DNA of 64,000 nucleotides. It comes from Gibbsiella quercinecans. Its GTDB lineage: Bacteria; Pseudomonadota; Gammaproteobacteria; Enterobacterales; Enterobacteriaceae. The translations under genes were made by a program, and so were the position numbers. The stretch's first letter is position 1, and each line of letters opens with the position of its first letter. Location of the stretch: positions 248,001 through 312,000 of the forward strand of contig NZ_CP014136.1 in NCBI RefSeq assembly GCF_002291425.1, written 5' to 3'. The notes below the pieces were generated by a model, which saw only the letters and a program-made list of their open reading frames with translations, did not search any database and was not told the origin of the DNA. This document shows, in pieces, positions 1 to 9,780 of the stretch.

Positions 1-351
1 CTGCTGCTGATCCCGATGGCGTTTGTGCAGTCCCCTTTGCAGTTGGGTATTTTGCGCTTCCTGCTGGGCGCCGCCGATGGCGCGCTGTTGCCGGCGGTGC
101 AAACGCTGTTGATCTACAACTGCACTAACCAGGTCGCGGGCCGCATCTTCAGTTATAACCAATCGTTTCGCGATATCGGCAACGTCAGCGGGCCGCTGCT
201 TGGCGCGGCGGTATCCGCCAGCTATGGTTTCCGCGCGGTGTTCCTGGTCACCGCGTTAACCGTATTGTTCAATGTCGTTTATTCCTGGTGGTGCCTGCAA
301 CGCCGCCGCCCGGCTTGCAGTAGCGATGACCGCCTGCAAAACGAGCAATAA
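1..351 (+). CDS. mdtG: Multidrug efflux MFS transporter MdtG, C-terminal part
   Basis: The open frame enters from the left edge and closes at a TAA, so only about the last 116 residues of a 12-helix major facilitator superfamily (MFS) pump are present. Visible are the last transmembrane helices, including a glycine/alanine-rich stretch and a final hydrophobic helix followed by an Arg-rich cytoplasmic tail (QRRRP). The sequence resembles enterobacterial MdtG (YceE), an inner-membrane drug/proton antiporter. The neighbourhood agrees: in E. coli mdtG lies next to msyB, yceK and opgGH, and the same genes follow here, with a peptide transporter gene inserted between. The N-terminal half cannot be checked. 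Confidence 0.8.
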   Translation: MLLIPMAFVQSPLQLGILRFLLGAADGALLPAVQTLLIYNCTNQVAGRIFSYNQSFRDIGNVSGPLLGAAVSASYGFRAVFLVTALTVLFNVVYSWWCLQRRRPACSSDDRLQNEQ

Positions 352-799
352 GCGGATTTATTAGCCTTCGGGCTGTTGCGGCGGATTTTATCTGTTTTTC
401 GCACTTTTTCTGCGGTTTACCGCGCTGGCACGCGCCCGGCATCCCGCATCCAGCCCATTGTTTTCCAGCACATATCTGGCAGCTATTCCCAGCGGCCTTC
501 CGTCAACTTTTTTTCCCCGCTCACGAACATAAAATCTGAAAAATCAGAAGTTCATCGACCTTTTAACTAAAAAACGACCCACTGTTCTAGACAAAACCCG
601 TGTTTGCTTATCAAATGGGCGATTGATATCACGCCAGGCCGCAAGCCTGGCAAAGTGAAAAAAGTTGCGATAGCCACTGTGAACCGAGCCATTGTGCGGA
701 TAATGCCGGGTAATCCGCCTTTGGCGTTCTATCAGCAAAATTATACCCATAATCACCTCTTAAGCCGTCTTTGCCGGCCACTGCAATCGGGAATTAGGT
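352..799. other. Intergenic region mdtG - peptide transporter
   Basis: No convincing gene is seen. The stretch is more AT-rich than its neighbours towards the right. It contains a 7-bp inverted repeat, GCCAGGC/GCCTGGC, at 633-651, and a small hairpin-forming ATCTGA/TCAGA element near 534-548. It probably carries the promoter and leader of the peptide transporter gene. Short open frames here lack a plausible ribosome binding site and resemble no known protein. Confidence 0.4.
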
Positions 800-2329
800 A
801 TGTCATCTTCCATCAATAACCAACCGGGCCGTACTTTCTTCGGCCACCCCTACCCGCTGGGCCCGCTGTTCTTCACCGAAATGTGGGAACGCTTTTCGTT
901 CTATGGCATTCGTCCGTTACTGATCCTGTTTATGGCCGCTACGGTCTATGAAGGCGGGATGGGGTTGGCGCGTGAGAATGCCTCGGCGATCGTCGGTATC
1001 TTTGCCGGCAGCATGTACCTGGCTGCGCTGCCCGGCGGCTGGCTGGCGGATAACTGGCTCGGCCAGCAAAAAGCCGTATGGTACGGCTCGATTTTAATTG
1101 CTCTGGGCCACCTTGCCATCGCGCTGTCCGCCATTATGGGCACCGCGTTGTTCTTTATTGGCCTGACGCTGATTGTGATCGGTTCCGGCCTGTTCAAAAC
1201 CTGTATTTCGGTAATGGTGGGCACGCTGTACAAACAGGATGACGCCCGGCGAGACGGCGGTTTTTCGCTGTTCTATATGGGCATCAATATGGGTTCTTTT
1301 ATTGCCCCGCTGATTTCCGGCGTGCTGATCCGCACCAACGGCTGGCACTGGGGCTTCGGCATCGGTGGGCTTGGCATGCTGGTGGCGCTGGTGATTTTTC
1401 GCCTGTTCGCCGTGCCGGCCATGAAACGCTACGATAGCGAGGTGGGGCTGGATTCCACCTGGAATAGCCCGGTAACGAAAAGAAGCGGCGTGGGCGCGTG
1501 GGTCACGGCGATTGCCGCCGGTATGATCGTCATCATTGGCCTGATCGCCCAAGGCATTATCGTGATCAACCCGGTCGCCGTAGCCAGCACACTGGTTTAT
1601 ATCATCGCCGCCGCGGTGACGCTGTACTTCATCTATCTGGCCGCCTTCGCCGGGTTAAGCCGTGAAGAGCGCGCGCGCCTGCTGGTGTGTTTCATCCTGC
1701 TGATTTCCGCTGCGTTTTTTTGGTCGGCCTTTGAGCAGAAACCGACGTCGTTCAACCTGTTCGCCAATGATTACACCAACCGGATGGTCGGCAGTTTTGA
1801 AATACCGGCAGTCTGGTTCCAGTCCATCAATGCGTTGTTCATCATTCTGCTCGCACCGCTGTTCAGCTGGCTGTGGCCGGCTATGGCGCGTAAGCAGATA
1901 CAGTTGAGCAGCATCAGCAAATTTGTTATCGGTATTTTGTTTGCCGCAGCGGGCTTTGGCCTGATGATGATGGCGGCACAACAAGTGCTGGCGAACAACG
2001 GCGCCGGCGTTTCGCCGTTGTGGCTGGTCAGCAGCATCCTGATGCTCACGCTCGGTGAGCTATGCCTGAGCCCCATCGGCCTGGCGACCATGACCCTGCT
2101 GGCGCCGGCCAGAATACGCGGCCAAATGATGGGCCTGTGGTTCTGTGCCAGCGCACTGGGCAACCTGGCTGCGGGCCTGATCGGCGGCAACGTCAAAGCC
2201 GACCAGTTGGCGCTGCTGCCGACGCTGTTCGAGCGTTGTTCCATCGCGCTGCTGATTTGCGCAGGAGTGCTGATCCTGCTGATCGTGCCTATCCGCCGTA
2301 TGCTAGCGAATACCCAAGCCAGCGCATAA
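800..2329 (+). CDS. POT/PTR family proton-dependent oligopeptide transporter
   Basis: A 509-residue polytopic membrane protein that should import di- and tripeptides with protons across the inner membrane. The N-terminal half carries the proton-coupling motif E27-x-x-E30-R31-F-x-x-Y-G of helix 1, and further on the PTR2 signature around F-Y-M-G-I-N-M-G-S. The length is usual for bacterial Dtp transporters (about 490-510). It is related to DtpA-D, but I cannot choose among them. The gene stands alone between mdtG and mysB, where E. coli has no such gene, so it is a lineage-specific insertion into a conserved neighbourhood. The ATG follows a weak GGGAATTAGGT ribosome binding site. Confidence 0.85.
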   Translation: MSSSINNQPGRTFFGHPYPLGPLFFTEMWERFSFYGIRPLLILFMAATVYEGGMGLARENASAIVGIFAGSMYLAALPGGWLADNWLGQQKAVWYGSILIALGHLAIALSAIMGTALFFIGLTLIVIGSGLFKTCISVMVGTLYKQDDARRDGGFSLFYMGINMGSFIAPLISGVLIRTNGWHWGFGIGGLGMLVALVIFRLFAVPAMKRYDSEVGLDSTWNSPVTKRSGVGAWVTAIAAGMIVIIGLIAQGIIVINPVAVASTLVYIIAAAVTLYFIYLAAFAGLSREERARLLVCFILLISAAFFWSAFEQKPTSFNLFANDYTNRMVGSFEIPAVWFQSINALFIILLAPLFSWLWPAMARKQIQLSSISKFVIGILFAAAGFGLMMMAAQQVLANNGAGVSPLWLVSSILMLTLGELCLSPIGLATMTLLAPARIRGQMMGLWFCASALGNLAAGLIGGNVKADQLALLPTLFERCSIALLICAGVLILLIVPIRRMLANTQASA

Positions 2330-2525
2330 CCTCCCCGGCAATCCTGTTGCCATTGCAGCCAGCGCCCCGGTGCTGGCTGTTTCGTTTTTCTGGCAACACC
2401 CTACGCTGGCGGCAAAAAAATTTGCATCTTGCCCGCGGGCGACAACAATTAATGCTGACGCTTGTCATCACACTTTGGGGATACCCAGAGAGAGGGATTA
2501 ACCGCACCATGACCGGGAGAAAATC

Positions 2526-2897
2526 ATGAGCCTGTATGCAACGTTAGAAGAAGCCATTGACGCAGCGCGAGAAGAATTTATTGAATCCTCGGAAAGCACG
2601 ACCGACGAGCCGGCCGTCCAGCAATTCAACTTGCAGCGCTATGTGATGCTAGACGGCGACATCATGTGGCAGGCGGAGTTCTTTGCCGAGGAAGGCGAAT
2701 CGACGGAATGCCTGACGTTCCGCAGCGGTGACGCCGCGCAAGCGATTTTCGACGGTGACTTTGATGAAGTTGAAATCCGTGAAGAGTGGCTGGATGAGAA
2801 CACGCTGTACGAATGGAGCGAAGACGATTTCCAACTCGAGCCGCCGCTGGATACCGAAGAAGGCCAAACCGCCGCTGACGAGTGGGACGAACGCTAA
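2526..2897 (+). CDS. msyB: Acidic protein MysB/MsyB
   Basis: A 123-residue, very acidic protein (many Glu and Asp, few basic residues) that starts at an ATG seven bases after GGGAGA. It resembles E. coli MsyB, whose overproduction suppresses secY and secA defects; its exact role is unclear. No membrane segment or signal peptide is seen, so a cytosolic location is likely. The position next to yceK and opgH matches E. coli. It converges with yceK, the two being separated by a strong hairpin at 2930-2950. Confidence 0.85.
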   Translation: MSLYATLEEAIDAAREEFIESSESTTDEPAVQQFNLQRYVMLDGDIMWQAEFFAEEGESTECLTFRSGDAAQAIFDGDFDEVEIREEWLDENTLYEWSEDDFQLEPPLDTEEGQTAADEWDER

Positions 2898-2929
2898 ACG
2901 CGTTGCCAATAAGCCTGCGCTGTGCATTA

Positions 2930-2950
2930 AGCCGGGGCTTCGCCCCGGCT
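2930..2950. terminator. Hairpin between convergent msyB and yceK
   Basis: A perfect 9-bp GC-rich stem (AGCCGGGGC / GCCCCGGCT) with a TTC loop lies just after the msyB stop and before the yceK stop. The U-tract is poor on both sides, but the stem can serve as a bidirectional terminator for the converging genes. Confidence 0.6.
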
Positions 2951-2958
2951 CCTAACGC

Positions 2959-3204
2959 TTACTCATACGGCCCGTGCTGCGCGTCGAACGGCAACATAAA
3001 GGTATCGACGACCATGGAAAGCGGCACGTCTATCACCGTGATATAGCGCCAGGGCGTATCACGCAAATCCCACTGCACGCCGGGGTAATATTGATGCCCA
3101 TGCCCCGCACCGGGTATGGTGCGGCTGATAATACTGCCGCAGCCGGAAAGCAGCGTGATGCTCGCCGCCAGCACGGCCAGACGGGCTAAAAACGAAAAGT
3201 TCAC
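2959..3204 (-). CDS. yceK: YceK/YidQ-type small lipoprotein
   Basis: An 81-residue protein with a lipoprotein signal peptide: hydrophobic segment, then lipobox L-L-S-G-C with the Cys near residue 22. After lipidation the mature protein would have about 60 residues and be membrane-anchored on the periplasmic side. Length, sequence (the DxPxSxxxDTxxLP region) and the site between msyB and opgH match YceK. The function is unknown. It is probably transcribed alone; its start lies about 155 bp from the opgH stop. Confidence 0.8.
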   Translation of the reverse strand: MNFSFLARLAVLAASITLLSGCGSIISRTIPGAGHGHQYYPGVQWDLRDTPWRYITVIDVPLSMVVDTFMLPFDAQHGPYE

Positions 3205-3306
3205 CGGATTAACTCGTTACCCTGATTAGTTAAATCATACGTTAACATTTTGTGCAAAGTTTATCACAGCAACCGATCGGCGGCCTGTAAGCATAACGTA
3301 AAGCCC

Positions 3307-3347
3307 AATGAAACGGGGAACACGCAGTGCGCATTCCCCGTTTCATT
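3307..3347 (-). terminator. Terminator of the opgGH operon
   Basis: A perfect 14-bp inverted repeat (AATGAAACGGGGAA and its complement) with a 13-nt loop lies 14 bases after the opgH stop. The stem's own T-rich end offers only a weak U-tract. Confidence 0.6.
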
Positions 3348-3360
3348 ATGGTGATTAGCC

Positions 3361-5919
3361 TTAACGTTGGCTGGCAGGATGCGCCAGCTCATTGTGTGGC
3401 AACGTTTGGTAATAGCTGCGCCAGCTTTCCCCCTGCGGCTGCTGCCAGACCCGTTGATGCAGGCGCGCCAGCACCACAGGATCGCTCAACAGCTCCAGCC
3501 GTTTGGCCTTATCCAGCTTTTGCGGCCCCAGTTGCATCGCCTCATCAAGCCGCAGCTCGCGGTTGCGTTCAATCACGCTGCGAATGCGGTGGCGCGCCGT
3601 CGCCATCGCGGTTGCCAATGCGTTATAGGAAGGGTTCACCACCGCGTGCATAAAGCCATTGGCCAAAGCACGGCTGCGGTTCAGCTTCAGATACTCTTCG
3701 GTGGCAACCAGCTCACGCGGCGGTTGGTACTCTTCCGGGATCAAAAACAGCTTGGCGCGCTTGCTCTTGATGCCCAGCGTCGCCCGGCTCGAGAGCGCGG
3801 AAACAAACGGCGACAACACCAGCGAGAACACAATCGGCGCCAGCCACCATAGGAAACGTAGATCCAGCCAGGCCATACCGCCGGCCCACACCAGGCCCAA
3901 CAGCATTTGCGACCCATGGCGCTTGAACGCTTCGCCCCACGGGGTGTCGTCGTCGTCACGCTGCGGAGAGTTCCACACCACTTCCCAGCCCAGGAAAGCG
4001 CTGACCACAAACACCGTGTGGAACAGCATCCGCACCGGCGCCAGCAGCACCGAGAACATCATTTCCATCAGCATGGAGAGCAACAGGCGGAATGCGCCGC
4101 CGTAGGGCTTCGCCCCCTTGGCCCAGATCAGGATCACACTGAGCAACTTCGGCAGGAACAGCAGCACCAGGGTGGTGGAAAACAGCGCTATCGCCAGCTC
4201 CGGCCGCCATTGCGGCCACACCGGGAACAACTGCCGCGGCTGCAGGAAATACTGCGGTTCCATCAGCGTATGCACCACCTGCAGCGCCGTAGACAGCGCC
4301 AGGAACATAAACCACAACGGCGCCGACAGGTATGACATCACCCCGGTCAGAAACACCGCACGGTGCACCGGGTGCATGCCCTTGACCAGGAACAGGCGGA
4401 AGTTCATCAGGTTGCCGTGGCACCAGCGGCGGTCACGTTTCAGTTCATCCAACAGGTTCGGCGGCAGCTCTTCATAACTGCCCGGCAGATCGTAGGCGAT
4501 CCACACGCCCCACCCGGCGCGCCGCATCAATGCCGCTTCCACGAAATCGTGCGACAGGATGGAACCGGCGAACGACCCCGCTCCCGGCAACGGCGCCAGG
4601 GCGCAGTGCTCGATGAACGGTTTCACCCGGATAATGGCGTTGTGGCCCCAATAGTGCGATTCCCCCAACTGCCAGAAATGTAACCCCGCAGTGAACAGCG
4701 GCCCATAGACGCGGGTGGCGAACTGCTGCGCACGCGCGTACAGGGTATCCATGCCGGACGCTTTCGGTGCGGACTGGATGATACCGGCGTTCGGGTTTGC
4801 CTCCATCAGGCGCACCAGACCAGTGAGGCACTCACCGCTCATTACGCTGTCGGCATCCAGGATCACCATGTAACTGTACTGCCCACCCCAGCGGCGGCAG
4901 AAATCGTCGATGTTGCCGCTTTTGCGCTTCACGCGGCGGCGGCGGCGGCGATAGAAAATACGCCCGTGGCCGTTCACATCGCGGCACAGCTCCAGCCACG
5001 CCTTCTGTTCCGCCACGCAGATATCCGGATCGTAACTGTCGCTGAGGATATACACGTCGAAGTGATCCAACTGCCCGGTCGCCGCCACGGATTCATAAGT
5101 GGCGCGCAAACCGGCGAACACCCGCTCCACGTCCTCATTACAAATCGGCATGATCAGCGCCGTGCGGTGCGCAGGATCGATCGGCTCATCGCCTTTGATA
5201 GTCGACGATATGCTGTATTTATCCTTGCCGATCAGCAATTGCAGGAAGCCCATCAGCGCCGTCCAGAAGCCTGCGGAAACCCAACAGAACAAGATGGCGA
5301 ACAGGATCAGGATCCCGGTCTGCAGCACATAAGGCAGCAGTTGCAGCACCGACTGCATCAGATCCTGGTTCACCATGGCGATCGGATCGATCAATGCCCA
5401 GCCCTGATACGGCAGAATGGTTTTCATATACCAGGTGGCGATACCGGTTTGCACCAGCATCAGCACCAGCAGAACGTAGCGGCGCATGGAGCCTACCGCA
5501 CGCCAGCGGTTTTCAGCGTCGGCTTCTTCCTTGTTGGCGTGGCGGCTGTGCGGCGAACGCCCGCGCAGCGTATCCCAAAAGCGCGCGATCGGGTTAGTGC
5601 GCCAGGCGTCGGGAAACATGCTGGTGCGCTTGATCGGCGGCGTTGCCTTCAAGACAGAGCGCCCTTCTGCATCGGCGGAAAAATCCGCTTCGCTGACCGC
5701 ATCCGGCCAGGCGCTCTCGATACGAGGTTTAACCGAAGCCAGCGCCACGTCATCCGCGGGCAATGTGGCAGCATTGGCGTCAGCCGCGCCCAACTGGCGG
5801 TGAAGCGTATCAAACGCATCATCGCCAGCCGTTGACTGCGCATTAAGCTGCCCTGACCGCTCCGCGGTCAGGGGCATTGCCGCAAGATATTCCTGGGCAG
5901 TTTGAGTTGACTTATTCAT
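3361..5919 (-). CDS. opgH: Glucan biosynthesis glucosyltransferase H
   Basis: An 852-residue inner-membrane glycosyltransferase that builds the beta-1,2 glucan backbone of osmoregulated periplasmic glucans from UDP-glucose and passes it to the periplasm. The sequence tracks E. coli OpgH closely: start MNKSTQ, membrane helices near residues 125-220, and a GT2 catalytic domain with D-A-D-S-V, the G-H-N-A-I-I region and the processive R-R-W signature (R-D-R-R-W-C-H-G), then C-terminal helices. The ATG at 5919 was chosen over an upstream ATG by homology. It overlaps the end of opgG by 8 bases, so the two are translationally coupled. Confidence 0.95.
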   Translation of the reverse strand: MNKSTQTAQEYLAAMPLTAERSGQLNAQSTAGDDAFDTLHRQLGAADANAATLPADDVALASVKPRIESAWPDAVSEADFSADAEGRSVLKATPPIKRTSMFPDAWRTNPIARFWDTLRGRSPHSRHANKEEADAENRWRAVGSMRRYVLLVLMLVQTGIATWYMKTILPYQGWALIDPIAMVNQDLMQSVLQLLPYVLQTGILILFAILFCWVSAGFWTALMGFLQLLIGKDKYSISSTIKGDEPIDPAHRTALIMPICNEDVERVFAGLRATYESVAATGQLDHFDVYILSDSYDPDICVAEQKAWLELCRDVNGHGRIFYRRRRRRVKRKSGNIDDFCRRWGGQYSYMVILDADSVMSGECLTGLVRLMEANPNAGIIQSAPKASGMDTLYARAQQFATRVYGPLFTAGLHFWQLGESHYWGHNAIIRVKPFIEHCALAPLPGAGSFAGSILSHDFVEAALMRRAGWGVWIAYDLPGSYEELPPNLLDELKRDRRWCHGNLMNFRLFLVKGMHPVHRAVFLTGVMSYLSAPLWFMFLALSTALQVVHTLMEPQYFLQPRQLFPVWPQWRPELAIALFSTTLVLLFLPKLLSVILIWAKGAKPYGGAFRLLLSMLMEMMFSVLLAPVRMLFHTVFVVSAFLGWEVVWNSPQRDDDDTPWGEAFKRHGSQMLLGLVWAGGMAWLDLRFLWWLAPIVFSLVLSPFVSALSSRATLGIKSKRAKLFLIPEEYQPPRELVATEEYLKLNRSRALANGFMHAVVNPSYNALATAMATARHRIRSVIERNRELRLDEAMQLGPQKLDKAKRLELLSDPVVLARLHQRVWQQPQGESWRSYYQTLPHNELAHPASQR

Positions 5920-7444
5920 TGGCAGGTAGCTGATAGCTCCAGGTTTCCGACAAGACCGTGTCACCGTTAACCAGTGCGGCGCGCATTTCTACTGGTTTTT
6001 TGTCATCTTTCACTTTCACCCGTAACGTTAAGCGCCAGCCTTTGGTGACGGGATTATAGCGGATGTTGTTTTCAACCATTTCACCATTATCGCCAATGCT
6101 CACCTGTGAAGCTATCGGCGTATTCTGATCCAGGCCTTTCAGCACCGGACCGACGAAATCGATCAGGAAAGCAATACTGCCATCCGCTTCACGGATCAAA
6201 TTGGACTGACGCACATCACCGGTTGAACGCAGCGTCTGGCTGACATAGGCAATATCCGGTGAATGTAACTTGTCTTCGTCACGGGTAAAGTGCAAGCGGT
6301 AGCGCAACGCCAGCGGCGTTTTGGTATCCGGCAGCACATCCGGCGTCCAGAAAGCGACGATGTTATCGTTGGTTTCATCAGCCGTTGGGATCTCGACCAG
6401 TTCCACCTTGCCTTTGCCCCAATCACCGCGCGGTTCGATCCATGCGCTTGGGCGCAGATCGTAACGATCATCAAGATCTTCATAATCTTTGAAGTTGCGC
6501 CCACGTTGCAGCAGGCCGAAGCCTTTCGGGTTTTCGATCGTATAAGTGCTGACCGACAGGTGCTTCGGATTGTTCAGCGGGCGCCAAATCCACTCGCCGT
6601 TGCCGGCATGAATCGACAGACCGTTGGAATCGTGCAGCGCACGGCGGTAGTTCAAGGTTGGCGATGGCTGGTTCGGCCCAAACAGGAACATACTGGTCAG
6701 CGGTGCGATGCCCAGTTTACCCACTTTATCGCGCAGGAAGACTTTGGACTCAACGTCGACCGTGGTATCACGCCCTGGATAAACGATAAAACGGTAAGCG
6801 CCGGTTGCGCGCGGGGAATCAAGCAGCGCATAAATCACCAGGTGTTTATCACCCGGTTTTGGCCGTTCGATCCAAAACTCGCGGAAACGCGGGAATTCTT
6901 CACCAGAAGGGAGGGCGGTGTCGATCGCCAGGCCGCGCGCAGAAAGGCCATACACCTGCCCTGCCCCCACGACGCGGAAATAGCTGGCACCCAGCACGCT
7001 CATGATTTCATCATTTTTGTCTTCGCTGTTGATCGGATACAGCACTTTAAACCCGGCAAAGCCAAGGTTTTTTACCGATTCCGGATCGTGTTTCACGTCG
7101 CCAAAGTTGAAGAAATCCGGGTTGTACTTGATCTCCTTCACGCTGGTTGCGGTCACTTCGTTGATTTTGACCGGCGTGTCGAAGTACATCCCTTGATGGT
7201 AGAACTCAAGCTTAAATGGGGTTTGAAGCTGGTTCCAATAGGCTTTGTCGTGATTGAACTGGATCTTTTGGTAGTCCGCGAACTTCATTTCACGGAACTG
7301 AGAAGGAAGGTTGCTCTTCGGCGTTTCGAAACCTTTCCCCGCCAGATCTTGTGCCTGTTTGGCCACATCATCGATGGAAAATGCCCATGCCTGCGAGGTA
7401 AACAGTGAGAACAATACGGTAACGCCTAACCAACGCGCGGTCAT
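5912..7444 (-). CDS. opgG: Periplasmic glucan biosynthesis protein G
   Basis: A periplasmic protein of 510 residues with a Sec signal peptide (basic MTARW, hydrophobic core, cleavage after AWA) whose mature part starts [11 protein letters not shown] as in E. coli OpgG. It is needed to add branches to, or release, the glucan made by OpgH. It is first gene of opgGH. I chose the ATG that gives a signal peptide of the E. coli length; an in-frame GTG at 7480, just after a run of seven G that could act as a strong ribosome binding site, would add 12 residues and is a real alternative. The promoter lies in the 300-bp divergent region shared with opgC. Confidence 0.93.
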   Translation of the reverse strand: MTARWLGVTVLFSLFTSQAWAFSIDDVAKQAQDLAGKGFETPKSNLPSQFREMKFADYQKIQFNHDKAYWNQLQTPFKLEFYHQGMYFDTPVKINEVTATSVKEIKYNPDFFNFGDVKHDPESVKNLGFAGFKVLYPINSEDKNDEIMSVLGASYFRVVGAGQVYGLSARGLAIDTALPSGEEFPRFREFWIERPKPGDKHLVIYALLDSPRATGAYRFIVYPGRDTTVDVESKVFLRDKVGKLGIAPLTSMFLFGPNQPSPTLNYRRALHDSNGLSIHAGNGEWIWRPLNNPKHLSVSTYTIENPKGFGLLQRGRNFKDYEDLDDRYDLRPSAWIEPRGDWGKGKVELVEIPTADETNDNIVAFWTPDVLPDTKTPLALRYRLHFTRDEDKLHSPDIAYVSQTLRSTGDVRQSNLIREADGSIAFLIDFVGPVLKGLDQNTPIASQVSIGDNGEMVENNIRYNPVTKGWRLTLRVKVKDDKKPVEMRAALVNGDTVLSETWSYQLPANE

Positions 7445-7740
7445 CGCACGTGGTTGCCTGGATAATATATTAACTAGCACATCCCCCCCTATTCGTGTGC
7501 TCAAATCATTAAAAACCATATTAATGGATTATTCAGCTTTCCGACAACATGATAAATGGATCGTTCATGTTTATGGTTCAGAGTTTAAGCAACTGATGAA
7601 ACACCAGCGTAGCAAGCCCTGAAGAAAGACGCTATGGAAAAATGCGAATGGCTATAGTAGGGTTTGCACGATGATTTAACATATGCTGACTTAATAAACC
7701 GATTAATCACCATTCAATAAAAAACCATCAGCGGTATCCT

Positions 7741-8871
7741 ATGACAACAAGCCACAACCAACGCGAGTTTTTCCTCGATTCTATCCGGGCGTATTTGATG
7801 CTGCTCGGCATCCCTTTTCATCTTTCTCTGATTTACTCCAGCCACAGTTGGGCCGTCAACAGCGCCAACCCCTCCTTTTCGCTGACGGTGCTGAACGACT
7901 TCATCCACGCCTTCCGCATGCAGGTGTTCTTCGTGATATCCGGCTACTTCTCCTTCATGCTGTTTGCCCGCTATGAGCGCCACAAGTGGCTCAAGGTACG
8001 CCTGGAACGGGTGGCGATCCCGATGTTGAGCTCCATTCCGTTAATCACATTGCCTCAGTTCTTCATGTTAAAATATTTTACAAATAAACTGGACGGCTGG
8101 GATACATTTTCGTTTTATCAAAAGATGAATGCCGGTGTCTGGGAGTTGATTTCTCATCTGTGGTTTTTATTAACACTCTCTTTGCTCACCTGCGCGTGTT
8201 TTTATCTTTTCCGCTTTATGCTCCCAACCAAAGAGCAAGAAGATACCGCCACCGAAAATAAAAAAATAAGTTTAGGAAGTATCTCACTGCTTTTTAGTTT
8301 ATATGCTTTATTATATATAGCCGCGCATCGTTTGATTTTAAATTTCGACCCTAAGTTATTATCTAACGGCCTGTTCAATTTTGTAGTGATGGAAACGCTG
8401 TTTTATCTGCCGTTCTTCATCCTGGGCGCCTACACCTTCAAGTATGTGTGGCTAAAAGAAATTTTCCTCAAGCCTTGTCTGCCTGCGGCGCTGGGCTCGC
8501 TGGCGCTGCTGGCGGCGTATATGCTCAATCAGTCGTTCTTGGCCCAAAGTGACTATATGTTCGACCTGGATATTCTGATCAAATCCGTCCTCGGTATCCT
8601 GATGACTAACGTCGTATTCTCATTTGGCCATACGCTGCTCAATTACCATTCCCCACGTGTCACCTATCTGGTTAATGCGTCACTGTTTATTTATCTGGTG
8701 CACCATCCTTTGACGCTGATATATGGCGCATTTATTACACCCTATATCAGCAATAACCTTCTGGGTTTTCTGTGTGGCCTGGTGTTCGTGTTTACCCTGG
8801 CTTTTGCGTTATACGAACTGCATAAACGCATTCCGTTGTTGCGCTTTCTCTTTTCCGGCAAACCGCAATAA
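7741..8871 (+). CDS. opgC: Glucan succinyltransferase OpgC (acyltransferase 3 family)
   Basis: A 376-residue polytopic inner-membrane protein of the acyltransferase-3 family, which in E. coli transfers succinyl groups to osmoregulated periplasmic glucans. It opens with the family pattern R-x-F-x-x-D-S-I-R-A-Y-L, followed by the conserved HxS segment in helix 1-2 (I-P-F-H-L-S) and about ten hydrophobic helices. It is transcribed away from opgGH, as in E. coli. The central part (8050-8420) is clearly more AT-rich than the ends. The ribosome binding site is weak. Confidence 0.9.
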   Translation: MTTSHNQREFFLDSIRAYLMLLGIPFHLSLIYSSHSWAVNSANPSFSLTVLNDFIHAFRMQVFFVISGYFSFMLFARYERHKWLKVRLERVAIPMLSSIPLITLPQFFMLKYFTNKLDGWDTFSFYQKMNAGVWELISHLWFLLTLSLLTCACFYLFRFMLPTKEQEDTATENKKISLGSISLLFSLYALLYIAAHRLILNFDPKLLSNGLFNFVVMETLFYLPFFILGAYTFKYVWLKEIFLKPCLPAALGSLALLAAYMLNQSFLAQSDYMFDLDILIKSVLGILMTNVVFSFGHTLLNYHSPRVTYLVNASLFIYLVHHPLTLIYGAFITPYISNNLLGFLCGLVFVFTLAFALYELHKRIPLLRFLFSGKPQ

Positions 8872-9177
8872 CCCAGGGGCAGGCTCCCGCAATAGCGCAT
8901 GGCGCCAGCGGCTCACCAGAGCCGCTCCCGGGTAAAAAAACCTCACCATAGCGCAGGGAATTGCACCATACTTTACGCATATTGCGCACAGATTGTTCAA
9001 CCCGCAACCTCACATTGCGCCAAATTGGTGCTGGAGTATATTGTAGTGAGTTGTTATAACTGCATTGCATAAGTGGAAATCCATATCCCTGCCTCACGGT
9101 AGCGATTGGGCTCATTGAACCCTGAGGGTTGGGCCGGTTAGCCGGTGCCCCTTCCGTCACGACAGAGAGGATTTTTG
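8872..9177. other. Intergenic region after opgC
   Basis: No gene is seen. It contains a perfect 8-bp inverted repeat AGCGGCTC-ACCA-GAGCCGCT at 8907-8926, 36 bases after the opgC stop, which may end opgC transcription although no U-tract follows. The right part should hold the promoter of the small gene at 9178. Confidence 0.4.
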
Positions 9178-9402
9178 ATGACTGACCAAGATAAAACGGT
9201 GCAGGAAGCTGAACCGGTAAATGCGACGCTGCTGAAGATACTTGGCCGCCTGCTTTCAGCGCTGGATGCGTCCATCAGCGGAAAAGATCGCAGCGTTCTG
9301 GTAAACGACCTTTCCAATTTTAATCTTGATGGCGTTTCTGAAGCCGAAAGAAAGCTTGCCAGCGAGCTTATCAAGCGCGCTCTGCAATCCCTCGATCACT
9401 AA
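9178..9402 (+). CDS. Small protein of unknown function (74 aa)
   Basis: I do not recognise this 74-residue protein. It is predicted cytosolic, with no signal peptide or membrane helix, mildly acidic, and apparently all-helical (two amphipathic stretches near residues 17-35 and 50-72). The ATG was chosen because AGAGAGGA lies at good distance; an in-frame codon 33 bases upstream lacks a binding site. A hairpin at 9415-9447 follows at once, so the gene is probably a single-gene unit. Confidence 0.65.
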   Translation: MTDQDKTVQEAEPVNATLLKILGRLLSALDASISGKDRSVLVNDLSNFNLDGVSEAERKLASELIKRALQSLDH

Positions 9403-9414
9403 GCCCGCCAGCAC

Positions 9415-9447
9415 AAACCATTAAACCCCTACTGGGGTTAATGGTTT
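9415..9447. terminator. Hairpin after the 74-aa gene
   Basis: Near-perfect 14-bp stem, AAACCATTAA(A)CCCC / GGGGTTAATGGTTT, with a TACT loop and one bulged A. There is no clear U-tract, so termination is inferred from strength and position. Confidence 0.5.
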
Positions 9448-9502
9448 CACCCCACCGGGGCGCTCACCAACCATTGCGGGATGCCAACCCGGCCATATAC
9501 AT

Positions 9503-9540
9503 AAAAAAACACCCTGCCAGCGTTCAGCTCACAGGGTGTT
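9503..9540 (-). terminator. Rho-independent terminator of the 43-aa gene
   Basis: Read leftward: AACACCCTG stem, 15-nt loop, CAGGGTGTT, followed directly by a run of T. A canonical terminator 37 bases after the stop of the small gene at 9578-9709. Confidence 0.8.
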
Positions 9541-9577
9541 GCTAGTTTATTACTGCTTATTGCTGCTCTTGGCGGCG

Positions 9578-9709
9578 TTAGATCTTGCAGCTTTCGCAGT
9601 CCGCTTCGTCTTCAACGGCTTCAGGCAGCGCATTCGCCTGTTCGGCCGCTTTCTTTTCAGCCGCGGCTAATTCGGCATCGATATCAAAATCAAAGATATC
9701 ATCACTCAT
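9578..9709 (-). CDS. Very small acidic protein ending in a CxxC motif (43 aa)
   Basis: A 43-codon gene supported by a GAGGA ribosome binding site eight bases before the ATG and by a canonical terminator right after it. The product is strongly acidic. It starts MSDDIFDFDID, has an Ala/Glu/Lys-rich helix in the middle and ends D-C-E-S-C-K-I, so two cysteines stand three residues from the end. There is no membrane segment. I do not recognise a named family. The paired cysteines could bind a metal or form a redox couple, but this is inference. Confidence 0.7.
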   Translation of the reverse strand: MSDDIFDFDIDAELAAAEKKAAEQANALPEAVEDEADCESCKI

Positions 9710-9780
9710 TACAACATCCTCACTCTTACTCAACGAACGCAGCCTTCAAGTATAAGCGACAATGCCGCCGGCGAAAACGT

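Noticed and set aside
633-651. Inverted repeat GCCAGGC/GCCTGGC upstream of the peptide transporter as a riboswitch or terminator
   Set aside because: The stem is short, no U-tract or conserved flanks are seen, and no known RNA family fits.
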